Source: Peptococcaceae bacterium (lineage in GTDB: Bacteria; Bacillota; Peptococcia; Peptococcales; Peptococcaceae). From it: a stretch of 64,000 nucleotides of DNA. This document shows positions 50,196 to 59,032 of the stretch, in pieces. Made by a program: the position numbers and the translations under genes. Numbering within the stretch: the first letter of the stretch is position 1; each line of letters begins with the position of its first letter. The stretch is from the NCBI GenBank assembly GCA_019420345.1, contig JAHZHI010000028.1:6164-70163 (forward strand), given 5' to 3'. Under the pieces are notes generated by a model that saw only the letters and a program-made list of their open reading frames with translations, was not told where the DNA came from and did no database searches.

Positions 50196-51122
50196 ATGGA
50201 AACATTGAAATATACCAGCATCGCCGAACTTGTCAATGTCGCCACCGAACGCGGCGAAACCATCAGCCAAATCGTGCTTCGCGATCAGGCCGAACAAATG
50301 GATACTGAACCTAAAATGCTGTTCAACAAGATGCGTGACAACTACCATGTCATGCAGGAAAGCATCCAAAAAGGCACCGATCCTGACATCCGCAGCACCA
50401 GCGGCCTCACCGGCGGCGATGCCTACAAACTCTACAGCGTTCACAAGCAAGGCAAGTCTCTCACCGGCAGCTTCATCAGCGGTGCCATCTGGCGCGCCCT
50501 CGCCGTCAGCGAACTCAACGCCGCCATGGGCCGCATCGTTGCTGCACCAACCGCGGGCAGCTGCGGCATTCTGCCTGCAGCCATTGTCACCATGCAGGAA
50601 GAATACAGCCTTGACGAATACGACTGCGTCATGGCCCTCTTTACCGCTTCCGCTGTTGGCATGGTCATCGGCAACAACGCCTCCCTCGCCGGCGCTTCCG
50701 GCGGCTGCCAGGCCGAATGCGGCTCCGCCAGCGCCATGGCCGCTGCGGCCGTGGTTGAACTCGCTGGCGGCACGCCAGCCATGAGCGGCGAAGCCGTTGC
50801 CATTGCTATTAAAAACATCCTTGGCCTCGTCTGCGATCCTGTTGCCGGCCTCGTCGAAATTCCTTGCATCAAGCGCAACGCTGGCGGCGTCACCACCGCC
50901 TTCATGGCAGCCGAAGTTGCCCTTGCCGGCATCGCCAGCCACATTCCTGCCGACGAAACCATCCTCGCCATGAAACGCATCGGCGACACCCTGCCGGCCA
51001 CCCTGTGTGAAACCGCAGAAGGCGGCCTCGCCATGACCCCAACAGGTCAAAAGCTCAACACCCTCGTTTTCGGCGAAAATGCTGACGCAGCCGCTTGCAG
51101 CAGCTGCCGCGCCTGCCGCTGA
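50196..51122 (+). CDS. sdaAA: L-serine dehydratase, iron-sulfur-dependent, alpha subunit
   Basis: This 308-residue subunit carries the 4Fe-4S cluster. It has PTAGSCGILPAA, GASGGCQAECGSASAMAAAA with two conserved Cys, and a third ligand probably in PVAGLVEIPCIKRN. The last residues CSSCRACR are an extra Cys-rich tail common in this form. ATG 50196 follows GAAAGGAAGGA; it lies 17 bases after sdaAB. The oxygen-sensitive cluster fits an anaerobe. Confidence 0.96.
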   Translation: METLKYTSIAELVNVATERGETISQIVLRDQAEQMDTEPKMLFNKMRDNYHVMQESIQKGTDPDIRSTSGLTGGDAYKLYSVHKQGKSLTGSFISGAIWRALAVSELNAAMGRIVAAPTAGSCGILPAAIVTMQEEYSLDEYDCVMALFTASAVGMVIGNNASLAGASGGCQAECGSASAMAAAAVVELAGGTPAMSGEAVAIAIKNILGLVCDPVAGLVEIPCIKRNAGGVTTAFMAAEVALAGIASHIPADETILAMKRIGDTLPATLCETAEGGLAMTPTGQKLNTLVFGENADAAACSSCRACR

Positions 51123-51141
51123 ACAATACAACATAACAAAC

Positions 51142-51186
51142 AAAGCAGGCCGACTGTCCAATCAACGACAGTCGGCCTGCTTTTTG
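51142..51186 (+). terminator. Terminator after sdaAA
   Basis: AAGCAGGCCGACTGT and ACAGTCGGCCTGCTT form a 15-bp stem with a 10-base loop, followed by TTTTTG. Confidence 0.9.
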
Positions 51187-51189
51187 CCT

Positions 51190-51450
51190 GCAAGTGTTCA
51201 AAAAAAGAAGGCAACCCAGTCCAGGCTGCCAAGCAAGGGGAATGATATCGTGGGAAAGTGTGCGAGCGTTAAAAGGGATGCGTCTCACGGCGACGGGCCA
51301 GCTTATTGGTGGCGTCCTGCTGCCAGCCACCGCCAGGGGATGGAAAACGCAATGCGCTCGGTTTCACTCACCGATGACTATTCTACGCATCCATTGTAAA
51401 ACCTGCCACCTTGCTTTGTTAAAATCTATGTAAAGTTTCACTTTTTCCAG
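51190..51450. other. Unexplained intergenic stretch
   Basis: About 260 bases lie between two terminators. The stretch holds a GC-rich block with GGTGGCGTCCTGCTGCCAGC but no convincing ribosome site with a coding frame, no tRNA shape and no riboswitch I know. It may be a decayed gene or an untranslated RNA. Confidence 0.3.
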
Positions 51451-51451
51451 C

Positions 51452-51476
51452 AAAAAAGCCCTGCGCATGCAGGGCT
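51452..51476 (-). terminator. Terminator after the pyridoxamine kinase gene
   Basis: On the minus strand GCCCTGCATGCGCAGGGC is followed by TTTTTTGC. Confidence 0.9.
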
Positions 51477-51482
51477 TCTCGA

Positions 51483-52328
51483 TTATTGATGCAGTTTTTC
51501 TGCCAATCCGCTCACCAGCTGTGGAATGGTGGCTTCAAAATCCACACCATACCAAGGCTTATCTGGATTTTTCAGAGTTTCGCGGATCGTTTCTGCGGTG
51601 TAGTCAGCAGCCAGCGCAAAGGCATCCTTCAGCGCCAAACCGCGCACAATCCCACCGACCGACACACTGGAGAACACATCGCCAGTGCCGTGATAAGCGG
51701 CGTCCACATGGTCGTTCTGATAGAAGAAATACTCGCCGCTGCGCGTATCCAGCCCGTACACGCCGTTTTTGCCTTCGGACAAAGCAATGCCCGTCAGCAC
51801 CACAACCTTGCTGCCAAGAGCAGCCAGCTTGTTCAGCAGCTCCTTCACATAGGCTTCGTCGTAGTTTTCCTTATACTCTGTATCAGTCATGAAGCAAGCC
51901 TCTGTGAGGTTTGGCACAATAATATCTGCTTCGCCGCAAAGGGTCGCATTCTGCTTCGCATAGGCTTCATCAAAAGCTGGATACAGCTTGCCGTGGTCCG
52001 CCATGACAGGGTCAATGAAAATCAGCGTATCGTCATCCTTGAATTCGGCAAAGATCTTCTTGCAGATTTCAATTTCTTCCTGGCTGCCGAGATAGCCAGT
52101 ATAAATGGCGTCGAAATGGATGCCCTCATTTTTCCAATGGTCCGTAATCGGTACCAGCTGATCGGTCAGATCCTTACAGGTGAAATTTTTAAACATCGTG
52201 TGCGTCGACAGCACTGCCGTTGGCAGAATCGTCGTCTCCACACCCATCGCCGAAATCACCGGCAGCGCCACCGTGATCGAACACTTACCAAAACAGGAAA
52301 TATCTTGAATCGTCAACACTCTCTTCAT
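51483..52328 (-). CDS. Pyridoxamine/pyridoxal kinase (PdxK/PdxY type)
   Basis: This 281-residue ribokinase-fold enzyme phosphorylates B6 vitamers to supply PLP. The start KRVLTIQDISCFGKCSITVALPV and LPTAVLSTHT are typical. The ATP and anion-hole region is YHGTGDVFSSV, with the catalytic Asp in GTGD. ATG 52328 follows GGAGG. A TATAAT lies on the minus strand at 52363-52368. Confidence 0.92.
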   Translation of the reverse strand: MKRVLTIQDISCFGKCSITVALPVISAMGVETTILPTAVLSTHTMFKNFTCKDLTDQLVPITDHWKNEGIHFDAIYTGYLGSQEEIEICKKIFAEFKDDDTLIFIDPVMADHGKLYPAFDEAYAKQNATLCGEADIIVPNLTEACFMTDTEYKENYDEAYVKELLNKLAALGSKVVVLTGIALSEGKNGVYGLDTRSGEYFFYQNDHVDAAYHGTGDVFSSVSVGGIVRGLALKDAFALAADYTAETIRETLKNPDKPWYGVDFEATIPQLVSGLAEKLHQ

Positions 52329-52483
52329 AACAAGCATCCTCCTCCGAATGATTACTGATTCCATTATACGCCAAACTGACCTCTTTGAAATAGCCAATCT
52401 TAAAACTTTCAACAAGGTCAGCTCGCCATACCAGGCCATATCTGGCCTGTCGGTTGCATCTGTTTTCGAATATGAAACAGGCC

Positions 52484-52521
52484 AAAAAAAGCAAGACCTT
52501 TACGGGTCTTGCTTTTTTTGA
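52484..52521. terminator. Bidirectional terminator after rarD
   Basis: AAAAAGCAAGACC-TTTAC-GGTCTTGCTTTTT-like sequence with flanking A- and T-runs ends the rarD transcript. Confidence 0.85.
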
Positions 52522-52530
52522 TACTGATTT

Positions 52531-53421
52531 TTATTCTGAGAGACTGTGGCTGCGATGACTTAAGGCAGCGCCAATGATGTAAAGGGCAACGCCTGCCCAG
52601 ACGAAAGCAAACATCACAGCGTAAGTGCGGGTGAAGGCTTCGTGGAACAAGAAAATGCCGCAGAGCAGCTGCAACGTTGGGTTGATGTACATGAGGATAC
52701 CCGACAGGGAATAGCTGGTGGTCTGAATGCCTTTGGCAAAAGCAACGAGCGGTGCGCCGGTGATGATGCCGGTGGTTGGCAGGAGCAGCCACTGCCACCA
52801 GGCAATGGCTTCGCCAGGGGTGGCTGTTAAGTCGTGAGCAAACAGCCAGGCAAGCATGACAAGGGCTGGCACCAGCATCCATAGACATTCAACAGTCAGA
52901 GAGGTGATGCCGTCGAGAACAACCGTTTTCTTAATGGCTCCATAAGCAGCAAAAGAGCCGCCAATGACAAGCGCCAGCCAAGGCACCACGCCATAACTGA
53001 TGATAGCATAGAGCACACCCACTGCCGCCAGAGCGACAGACAGCTTTTGCAATCCGGTGAGCTGCTCCTTGAAAAAGAAACAGCCAATGAGAATCGACAT
53101 CAGTGGATTGAGATAGTAGGCCAGAGAGGCATCGATGACATGATCGGTGTTGACGGCGATGATGTAGCTGCCCCAGTTAACCACAATGAGAATCCCACTG
53201 ATTAAGAGGGTGCACATGACGCGCCGATCTTTGAACACGGTTTTCAAAGCAGGCGTTTGACGCAAAATCAAAAGCAGAATCAGCGCAAAAACCAACGACC
53301 AGATCACGCGATTGGCTAGGATCATATAACTATCAACGGTGACCAGAAATTTCCAATACACCGGCAGCACACCAAACAAAAAATAACAGAGAAATACCAA
53401 CCAAGGACCTTTATTATTCAT
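52531..53421 (-). CDS. rarD: EamA-family transporter RarD
   Basis: This protein of about 296 residues has ten hydrophobic helices of the DMT superfamily. The start GPWLVFLCYFLFGVLPVYWK and NWGSYIIAVNTDHVIDASLAYYLNPL are specific to RarD. The substrate is unknown; relatives are tied to chloramphenicol resistance. The ribosome site is weak (AAGAAGA). Confidence 0.92.
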   Translation of the reverse strand: MNNKGPWLVFLCYFLFGVLPVYWKFLVTVDSYMILANRVIWSLVFALILLLILRQTPALKTVFKDRRVMCTLLISGILIVVNWGSYIIAVNTDHVIDASLAYYLNPLMSILIGCFFFKEQLTGLQKLSVALAAVGVLYAIISYGVVPWLALVIGGSFAAYGAIKKTVVLDGITSLTVECLWMLVPALVMLAWLFAHDLTATPGEAIAWWQWLLLPTTGIITGAPLVAFAKGIQTTSYSLSGILMYINPTLQLLCGIFLFHEAFTRTYAVMFAFVWAGVALYIIGAALSHRSHSLSE

Positions 53422-53538
53422 GATAACGTCTTCTTTCTTCAGTCGTTCTTTACCGCAGTAGTATAGCACTATTGATGTCATTGGTTAAGCAAATAATGAA
53501 TTGATAAAATTTACTGTTCGTTACTGAACTTTTACACA

Positions 53539-53573
53539 TAAAAAACGGTCCACGCCGCCTGGGCGTGAACCGA
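53539..53573 (-). terminator. Terminator of the SPFH/zinc-ribbon/TPM operon
   Basis: On the minus strand CGGTTCACGCC-CAGGC-GGCGTGGACCG is followed by TTTTTTATG. Confidence 0.9.
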
Positions 53574-53577
53574 TCTC

Positions 53578-54402
53578 TTAAAATTTGCCAGAGCTGCCGG
53601 AAAAACCACCGGCGTCGATGGTGGTGCCACCAAAGCCACCGCCGCCATCGTTGTCCATTTTCGGACGACGGGTGATGATGGTCTGGCTGAAGATATAATC
53701 GTCGCTTTGATCGCTGAGAACCAGGCCGCCGTTTTCATGATCGACATAGTACTCGGCATGGGTTTGCCGGCGCGCTGTCTTCATGCTCTGCACCATGGCG
53801 GCCACGGTGAGCGCACCGATAACGGGCGCGCCGACCACGGCCAGCGCCAGGCAGATTTTGCCAAAGCTGCGCGCCAGGCTGACGTCGTAGGCTTCGCCGT
53901 CCACATAATAATCGTGGCAGTAGTCGTTGGCGGTATCTAAATAATCGTTAAATCCGCCGTACCAGTCGTCGTGGAAATAATCCAGGAAGCTGTCGGCCAT
54001 CTTTTCATTGCCATAGTCGGTGAGCACGTTGTTGCCTTCGCCGTGGGCGATCAGCGCGTAATCCCGCTGCTGCATCGACAGCATGAGCAGGATGCCGCTG
54101 CGGTCTGCACCAGTGCCGATGCCGTACTGGTCATAAAGCTGCTTGGCGTAAGCGTACGCATCGGTGGTCCCGGCCATATACGGCACCGTGACAATGGCAA
54201 CATCGAGGCCGTACTCATCGCGGATAGCCTGAGCTTTGGCTTCAAGCTCTGCGGACTGCGCCTGAGTGAGCAGTCCAGCTGTGTCGTTGACCAGCTGCGC
54301 CGCACCGCCTTCGGCAGCAAAAACGGGCATTGTTTGCAGCATCAGCAAAGCAAGGAGGAGCAGTGCAGCAAACCATCGTTTCACGAATCTTTTTTGCGTC
54401 AT
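53578..54402 (-). CDS. TPM-domain membrane protein (YdjH-like)
   Basis: This 274-residue protein has a signal peptide or anchor ending near MPVFAAEGG. A TPM domain with VNDTAGLLTQAQSAELEAKAQAI follows, then a membrane segment at about 185-205 and a Gly-rich tail ending FSGSSGKF. TPM domains occur in photosystem repair factors and membrane stress proteins. ATG 54402 follows TAGGAGG. It is the third gene of the operon with the zinc-ribbon and SPFH proteins, matching B. subtilis ydjGHI content. Confidence 0.88.
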   Translation of the reverse strand: MTQKRFVKRWFAALLLLALLMLQTMPVFAAEGGAAQLVNDTAGLLTQAQSAELEAKAQAIRDEYGLDVAIVTVPYMAGTTDAYAYAKQLYDQYGIGTGADRSGILLMLSMQQRDYALIAHGEGNNVLTDYGNEKMADSFLDYFHDDWYGGFNDYLDTANDYCHDYYVDGEAYDVSLARSFGKICLALAVVGAPVIGALTVAAMVQSMKTARRQTHAEYYVDHENGGLVLSDQSDDYIFSQTIITRRPKMDNDGGGGFGGTTIDAGGFSGSSGKF

Positions 54403-54413
54403 AGCCGCACCTC

Positions 54414-55502
54414 CTACATCAATAACAGTGCCAGTGCGCCGAACACCGCTGCAAAGCCAGCCGTTACGCCGCAAAACCAGCCAACGGCGCGCCCTTTGGA
54501 AATGGGCAGATCACCGATCATGCGGCCTGTTTGGCCATTCATGGCAAAGGTGTAGGTATCGCCTTTCCAGCGTGTGGTCAGCATCCACACAGGCAAGAGC
54601 GCATAACGCGCGCTCTTATCCGTCAAGGAGATGTGGCGGTGGGTCAAGGTGTACTGGTCGTAGGGCAGGGTGGCGTTCATGGCAATGCCCACGCTTTCCT
54701 CGATGCGCGCACTGGCGCGGGAAAGGCTGCTTTCAGCATCAACGTCGTATTTTTCGGCGAGAAATCCCGGCAGATATGAACGCACAAAAGGCACCAGGTC
54801 GTCGTAATTGAACGGCTCAATCGCATCCATGTAGCGGTCTTCCATTTTGGTGGAGCCATCGACAGGGATCTTGTCAAAGCCCATGCGGCCTTTGCGCGCG
54901 GCGCGATAGTGTTCAATCGTGGTGATCTCGTTGTCGCCAACGATGGCCATATGCGAGCGCACCGCGTCGTAGACATAGTCCGCTTCCACTTCGCTGTCAA
55001 AAAGCCAGAATGGCACATAGATGCCCTTGATCTCTTCGATGTGATTGTCAGCAGCGAACACTTTCGGCAGCAGGCGTTTGCCTTTGTAGAAATTTTTGAG
55101 AACGGCAATGGCTTCTTCCTTTGTTTTCTTAAAAGGAATGATGTAGTCAGGTTTCAAGGTGCCGGCGAGGCGCCCCTCGAGTACCGTAGGATTGCCGCAG
55201 TAAACACAGGTGGTGGCGATGGTGTCTTCGTCGCAGATAATGGCTGCGCCGCAGGAAGGACAGTTGTACACCTGGAGCGATTCTTCTTCGCCTTCTGCCC
55301 AGCTGCTGCCAGGCGGCTGATCGCCCCAATCCAGGGCGCTGTCGGTTGTGCCCTGCGGGCCTTGCTCGTCCTGATAGAGTTTTTCCAGCACGCTTGCCTG
55401 GAAGGTGCTGTCACAATAGGCGCAGCGCACCTCGCCGTCGCTTGGCGAAAAGGCCAGCGGCGCGCCGCAGTTTGGACATTTGAAATTTGTTACCTCCGCC
55501 AT
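54414..55502 (-). CDS. Zinc-ribbon membrane protein (YdjG-like)
   Basis: This 362-residue protein opens with a zinc ribbon, CPNCGAPLAFSPSDGEVRCAYC, and has a second one at CPSCGAAIICDEDTIATTCVYC. A domain with WLFDSEVEADYVYDAVRSH follows, and the C-terminus has two membrane segments. The layout is that of TFIIB-type zinc-finger proteins such as YdjG. ATG 55502 follows GGAGG, 14 bases after the SPFH gene. Confidence 0.9.
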   Translation of the reverse strand: MAEVTNFKCPNCGAPLAFSPSDGEVRCAYCDSTFQASVLEKLYQDEQGPQGTTDSALDWGDQPPGSSWAEGEEESLQVYNCPSCGAAIICDEDTIATTCVYCGNPTVLEGRLAGTLKPDYIIPFKKTKEEAIAVLKNFYKGKRLLPKVFAADNHIEEIKGIYVPFWLFDSEVEADYVYDAVRSHMAIVGDNEITTIEHYRAARKGRMGFDKIPVDGSTKMEDRYMDAIEPFNYDDLVPFVRSYLPGFLAEKYDVDAESSLSRASARIEESVGIAMNATLPYDQYTLTHRHISLTDKSARYALLPVWMLTTRWKGDTYTFAMNGQTGRMIGDLPISKGRAVGWFCGVTAGFAAVFGALALLLM

Positions 55503-55516
55503 CGGCGGCACCTCCT

Positions 55517-56866
55517 TTAGCTGCGCTGGATGTCGTCGTCGTTAAACGGATCGCCGCATTCTGGGCAGAATTTTGGCGGATGGGTTGGATCTTCCGGCAC
55601 CCAGCCGCATTTATTGCAGGCGTATCGCACTGGCTGTGGGCGCGGTGCACCACATTCACTGCAGAACTTGCCGCTGTTTTGGGTGCCGCAGGCAGGGCAA
55701 GTCCAAAGGACGGCAGCTGCTGCAGCATGGACTGAATTTGGCTGGCCGCAGTTGGTGCAGAATTTTCCAGTGTTGCCAACCTGACCACAGGACGGACACG
55801 TCCAGCCTGCAGCCTGTGCCTGGGCAGGCTGTTGCTGCTGCGCCATGCCGAACAAATTGGCCGCCGTATTGCCAGTGGCATTCTGCGCCATGCCCATGCC
55901 CATAAAGGCGCCGATGGCACCCATGCCGCCTTCGTTGGCAGCGGCTGTCTGCATGGCTTCTGCTTGTGCGCCGGTGAGATGGGCAGCCGCCATGCGTGGG
56001 TCACGCAGCGCAGCGTTGCGTTGGATTTCTTTGATGAGTTTGGCGTCTTCTTCCGAAGCCGACACCGAGCTGACCCCGAACGACACCACAGACAGTCCGC
56101 GCAGCTGGCCCCATTTTTCACTGAGAATGTCGTTGAGTGCGTCAGCGATTTCTGCCGTGTGAGCAGGTAAGGCACTGTAACGAATGCCTTGTGCCGAGAG
56201 CTTGGCAAAAGCTGGCTGCAGCGCTGTCAAAAGCTCCGTCTTGAGCTGGCTGTCGATGGCATCGCGGGTGTAGGTGTCGGTGATGTTGCCGACCACGTTG
56301 GCATAAAAGAGCAGCGGGTCAGTAATTTTGTAGGAATATTCCCCGAAGCACTTGATGGCAATATCCACATCAAGGCCGATGTTTGCATCGACCACGCGAA
56401 ACGGCACAGGACTGGCGGTGCCATATTTATTGCCGATGATTTCTTTGGTGTTCACATAATACACACGCTGGTCATGGGCCGTCTCCGCACCAAAGGTGAA
56501 ACGTTTGCCCACGAGCTTAAAGCTGTCGATGAGGCCCTTTTTGAGGTCGCCGCAGAAAAGACTCGGCTCCGTTGAAGCATCGTATTCAAAAGCGCCCGGT
56601 TCGGCGCAAAATTCCACGATTTTCCCCTGATCCACAATGAGCATGCACTGCCCTTCGGCAACCACAATGACAGAACCGGTGGTGATGATGTTTTCGCTGC
56701 CTTTGCGGTTAACGCCGCGGCGGCCTTGATGCTGCTCACCCTTGCGCACCAATTCATTGGCTGCCATGGCATCGCAGACAAAGTAGTCCTTCCAGGTATC
56801 TGCCAGCACACCGCCAACAGCACCAATCCCAGCGCCCAGAGCGCCGCCTATTCTGTTGAGTCCCAT
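55517..56866 (-). CDS. SPFH-domain/virion-core-like protein with zinc ribbons (YdjI-like)
   Basis: This 449-residue protein has a short Gly-rich start (GGALGAGIGAVGGVLADTWKD), an SPFH domain (about 60-290) and a Met/Ala/Gln-rich hinge. Three C-terminal zinc ribbons follow, the first with CPSCGQVGNTGKFCTNCG. Family members form membrane-associated oligomers. It is first in the operon and its B. subtilis counterpart YdjI is recruited to stressed membranes. Confidence 0.92.
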   Translation of the reverse strand: MGLNRIGGALGAGIGAVGGVLADTWKDYFVCDAMAANELVRKGEQHQGRRGVNRKGSENIITTGSVIVVAEGQCMLIVDQGKIVEFCAEPGAFEYDASTEPSLFCGDLKKGLIDSFKLVGKRFTFGAETAHDQRVYYVNTKEIIGNKYGTASPVPFRVVDANIGLDVDIAIKCFGEYSYKITDPLLFYANVVGNITDTYTRDAIDSQLKTELLTALQPAFAKLSAQGIRYSALPAHTAEIADALNDILSEKWGQLRGLSVVSFGVSSVSASEEDAKLIKEIQRNAALRDPRMAAAHLTGAQAEAMQTAAANEGGMGAIGAFMGMGMAQNATGNTAANLFGMAQQQQPAQAQAAGWTCPSCGQVGNTGKFCTNCGQPNSVHAAAAAVLWTCPACGTQNSGKFCSECGAPRPQPVRYACNKCGWVPEDPTHPPKFCPECGDPFNDDDIQRS

Positions 56867-56878
56867 AATGATTCTCCT

Positions 56879-57214
56879 TTACTGGTCTAAACGTGTAAAA
56901 TCGCCTTCGATATAACGCGTATAAGCATCCACCTGATCTGGTGTCATTTCACGATAATTGGAATCAAAATCACGGAAAAGCCGTGGGTTGACCTCACGAT
57001 AATTCAAACGTGCCGCTGTGCGCAAACGGCAAAAACTCAGCATCAATGGCTGACGCACATAAAACGCATCGATTTCACCCTCTGTAGGATCATGAAAAGC
57101 AGGATGCACCACTTCTTCGCCAGCGTCATTCATATAATAAAAACGTGGCACCTTTTCATATTCGGAGCCAAAATAATGCACCAATTCTGGTTCGGTTTTC
57201 TGTTTTTCCATCAT
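56879..57214 (-). CDS. Hypothetical 111-residue protein
   Basis: This acidic, Tyr/Phe-rich cytoplasmic protein has no membrane segment. It contains YEKVPRFYYMNDAGEEVVHP and a C-terminal MTPDQVDAYTRYIEGDFTRL. The start follows GGAGGG at seven bases, and the next ATG is adjacent. It lies 12 bases upstream of the SPFH gene and is probably in the same operon. No family is recognised. Confidence 0.75.
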   Translation of the reverse strand: MMEKQKTEPELVHYFGSEYEKVPRFYYMNDAGEEVVHPAFHDPTEGEIDAFYVRQPLMLSFCRLRTAARLNYREVNPRLFRDFDSNYREMTPDQVDAYTRYIEGDFTRLDQ

Positions 57215-57229
57215 ATAATACCCTCCAAT

Positions 57230-58117
57230 TTATTTTGAACGTCGATTTAGGACAACAATTCCTGCAAAAATAAGCGCAATGCCAATCACAGCTGGCACCG
57301 TGATCGGCTCGTGCAGCACCACGATCCCCATCAGCGTCGCCACCATTGGCTCCGCAAACGCCAGCACACTGGCCTTGCTTGGCGCCAGCACCTGCAAGCC
57401 GCGGGTGTAGAAAATGTATGGCAGCGCCGTCGAAAACAAGCCCAGGCCGCAGATACCCAGCACCATGCCACCGCTGATCGGTGGCAGCTCTGCACCTGTC
57501 AGAGCAAAAACGATGCCCATGGAGCACGCTGAAACAAACAGCGAATAGAACGTCACCGTCATTGGCGCATAGTGGTCCAAGGCCACACGCCCGAAAATGC
57601 TGTAGAGCGCATAGCAAATCGCCGAACCGATGCCTGTCGCAATCGCGATCGGTGCCAGCTGAACGCTGCCGCCGCCAATCAAACCAGTGACAAAGAGACA
57701 GCCTGCGAAGGCCAAGAGCACCGCCGCAATCTTCTGTTTGGTAATCTTTTCCTTAAAGAAAAGCCGCGACATGAATATGACGAAGAACGGCGCCGTATAG
57801 AGCAGCACAGCTGCTACACTCAGCGTTGTAAAAGTCTGGGTCATGAAATAAAACACGTTAAAGCAGCCAATGGACACAAAACCTGTGCCAATAAACATCC
57901 AAATGTTGCGCGGCTTGATGCGAAATGTCTGCCGTGACCGTACGCCCAGATATACCGCCAACATGGCCGCCGCCGCAAAGCTGCGGAAAAACGCAATCGC
58001 CAGCGAAGACATGCCGCCCGCAGACAAATAGCGAGTAAAAAGCCCAATGCATCCCCAGCAGGTCGCCGCAAACAACACCTCCGCCACGGCGCGCCGCTCA
58101 CTTTTCTTCTCACTCAA
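57230..58117 (-). CDS. EamA/DMT-family transporter
   Basis: This 295-residue protein has ten hydrophobic helices in two EamA repeats, the first beginning VAEVLFAATCWGCIGLFTRYL. The start codon is TTG, nine bases after GGGAGA; there is no better start nearby. It exports an unknown metabolite. It lies only 15 bases before the 111-residue gene and may be the first gene of the operon. Confidence 0.9.
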   Translation of the reverse strand: MSEKKSERRAVAEVLFAATCWGCIGLFTRYLSAGGMSSLAIAFFRSFAAAAMLAVYLGVRSRQTFRIKPRNIWMFIGTGFVSIGCFNVFYFMTQTFTTLSVAAVLLYTAPFFVIFMSRLFFKEKITKQKIAAVLLAFAGCLFVTGLIGGGSVQLAPIAIATGIGSAICYALYSIFGRVALDHYAPMTVTFYSLFVSACSMGIVFALTGAELPPISGGMVLGICGLGLFSTALPYIFYTRGLQVLAPSKASVLAFAEPMVATLMGIVVLHEPITVPAVIGIALIFAGIVVLNRRSK

Positions 58118-58246
58118 TCGCTGTCTCTCCCTTCTGATTTCTGCTTCCTTTCATTGTACCGTGTTCGACAGGAAATGAAAATACCTGTTTTCCCGCCGCG
58201 CCACGCGTGCTATGATAGAGAAAAACCCTCAGCAAAGGAGTTTGTC

Positions 58247-58993
58247 ATGCATCAATTTTTTCTCAACGAACCACTGAGCGACGACGCGCTCAAGGCGCCG
58301 CTCGTGCTTTCTCGCAAAGAATACCAACATCTCTTCGTGCTGCGCCTGCGCGAAGGCGAACAGTTCCTATTCGCCGACGGCTGCGGCCGTGAGCATCTCT
58401 TTGAAGTGATCGCCACCGACAAGAACACCATCACTGCCAAATGTCTTGAAACCCGCGCCAGCGAAAATGAACTTTCCTGTCAGCTTGTGCTTCTGCAGGG
58501 ACTGCCTAAACGCGAGAAGCTCGAGTTCATCATTCAGAAAGCTGTCGAGCTGGGCGCTCACGACATTGTGCCTGTCATGATGGCACGCAGCAATGTGCGC
58601 ATCGATGAAAAAAAGGCCGATCGCAAAGCCGAACGCCTGCACGAAATCAGCAAAAGCGCCGCCAGCCAATCCAAGCGCGGCATCATTCCTGAAGTGCACA
58701 GCGTGCAGTCCTTTGCCAGCGCTCTCAACGCCGTCAGCGATGCCGACATCAAACTCATCGCCTACGAGGACGAAACAAGCCGCGGCACCCTGAATGACCT
58801 TCTGCCAACACTGGCACAGGCAAAAAAGATCGCCATTCTCGTCGGCCCAGAAGGCGGCATCAGTGACGAAGAATGGCATCAGGCAAAAACCCAGGGCTTC
58901 CAAAGCGTCTCCCTCGGCAAACGCATCCTCCGCACCGAGACCGCCGGCCTCTGCCTGCTCTCCTACCTCATGCTGCACTTGGAAAATGCATAA
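58247..58993 (+). CDS. rsmE: 16S rRNA m3U1498 methyltransferase RsmE
   Basis: This 248-residue SPOUT methyltransferase has an N-terminal PUA-like part (HLFVLRLREGEQF) and the SAM knot with LVGPEGGISDEE and LGKRILRTETA. ATG 58247 follows AAAGGAG; an upstream ATG at 58154 lacks a ribosome site. It is transcribed alone. Confidence 0.96.
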   Translation: MHQFFLNEPLSDDALKAPLVLSRKEYQHLFVLRLREGEQFLFADGCGREHLFEVIATDKNTITAKCLETRASENELSCQLVLLQGLPKREKLEFIIQKAVELGAHDIVPVMMARSNVRIDEKKADRKAERLHEISKSAASQSKRGIIPEVHSVQSFASALNAVSDADIKLIAYEDETSRGTLNDLLPTLAQAKKIAILVGPEGGISDEEWHQAKTQGFQSVSLGKRILRTETAGLCLLSYLMLHLENA

Positions 58994-59031
58994 AAAAACT
59001 CGGCTGTCCGCTCCGACAGCCGAGTTTTTTT
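58992..59031. terminator. Bidirectional terminator between rsmE and the aldo/keto reductase gene
   Basis: AAACTCGGCTGTC and GACAGCCGAGTTT pair around CGCTCC, with A- and T-runs. Confidence 0.92.
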
Positions 59032-59032
59032 A

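Noticed and set aside
50145..51161. A 338-codon frame antisense to sdaAA, rich in Gly and Ala
   Set aside because: Its composition is explained by the GC-rich codons of sdaAA, whose Fe-S motifs are clear.
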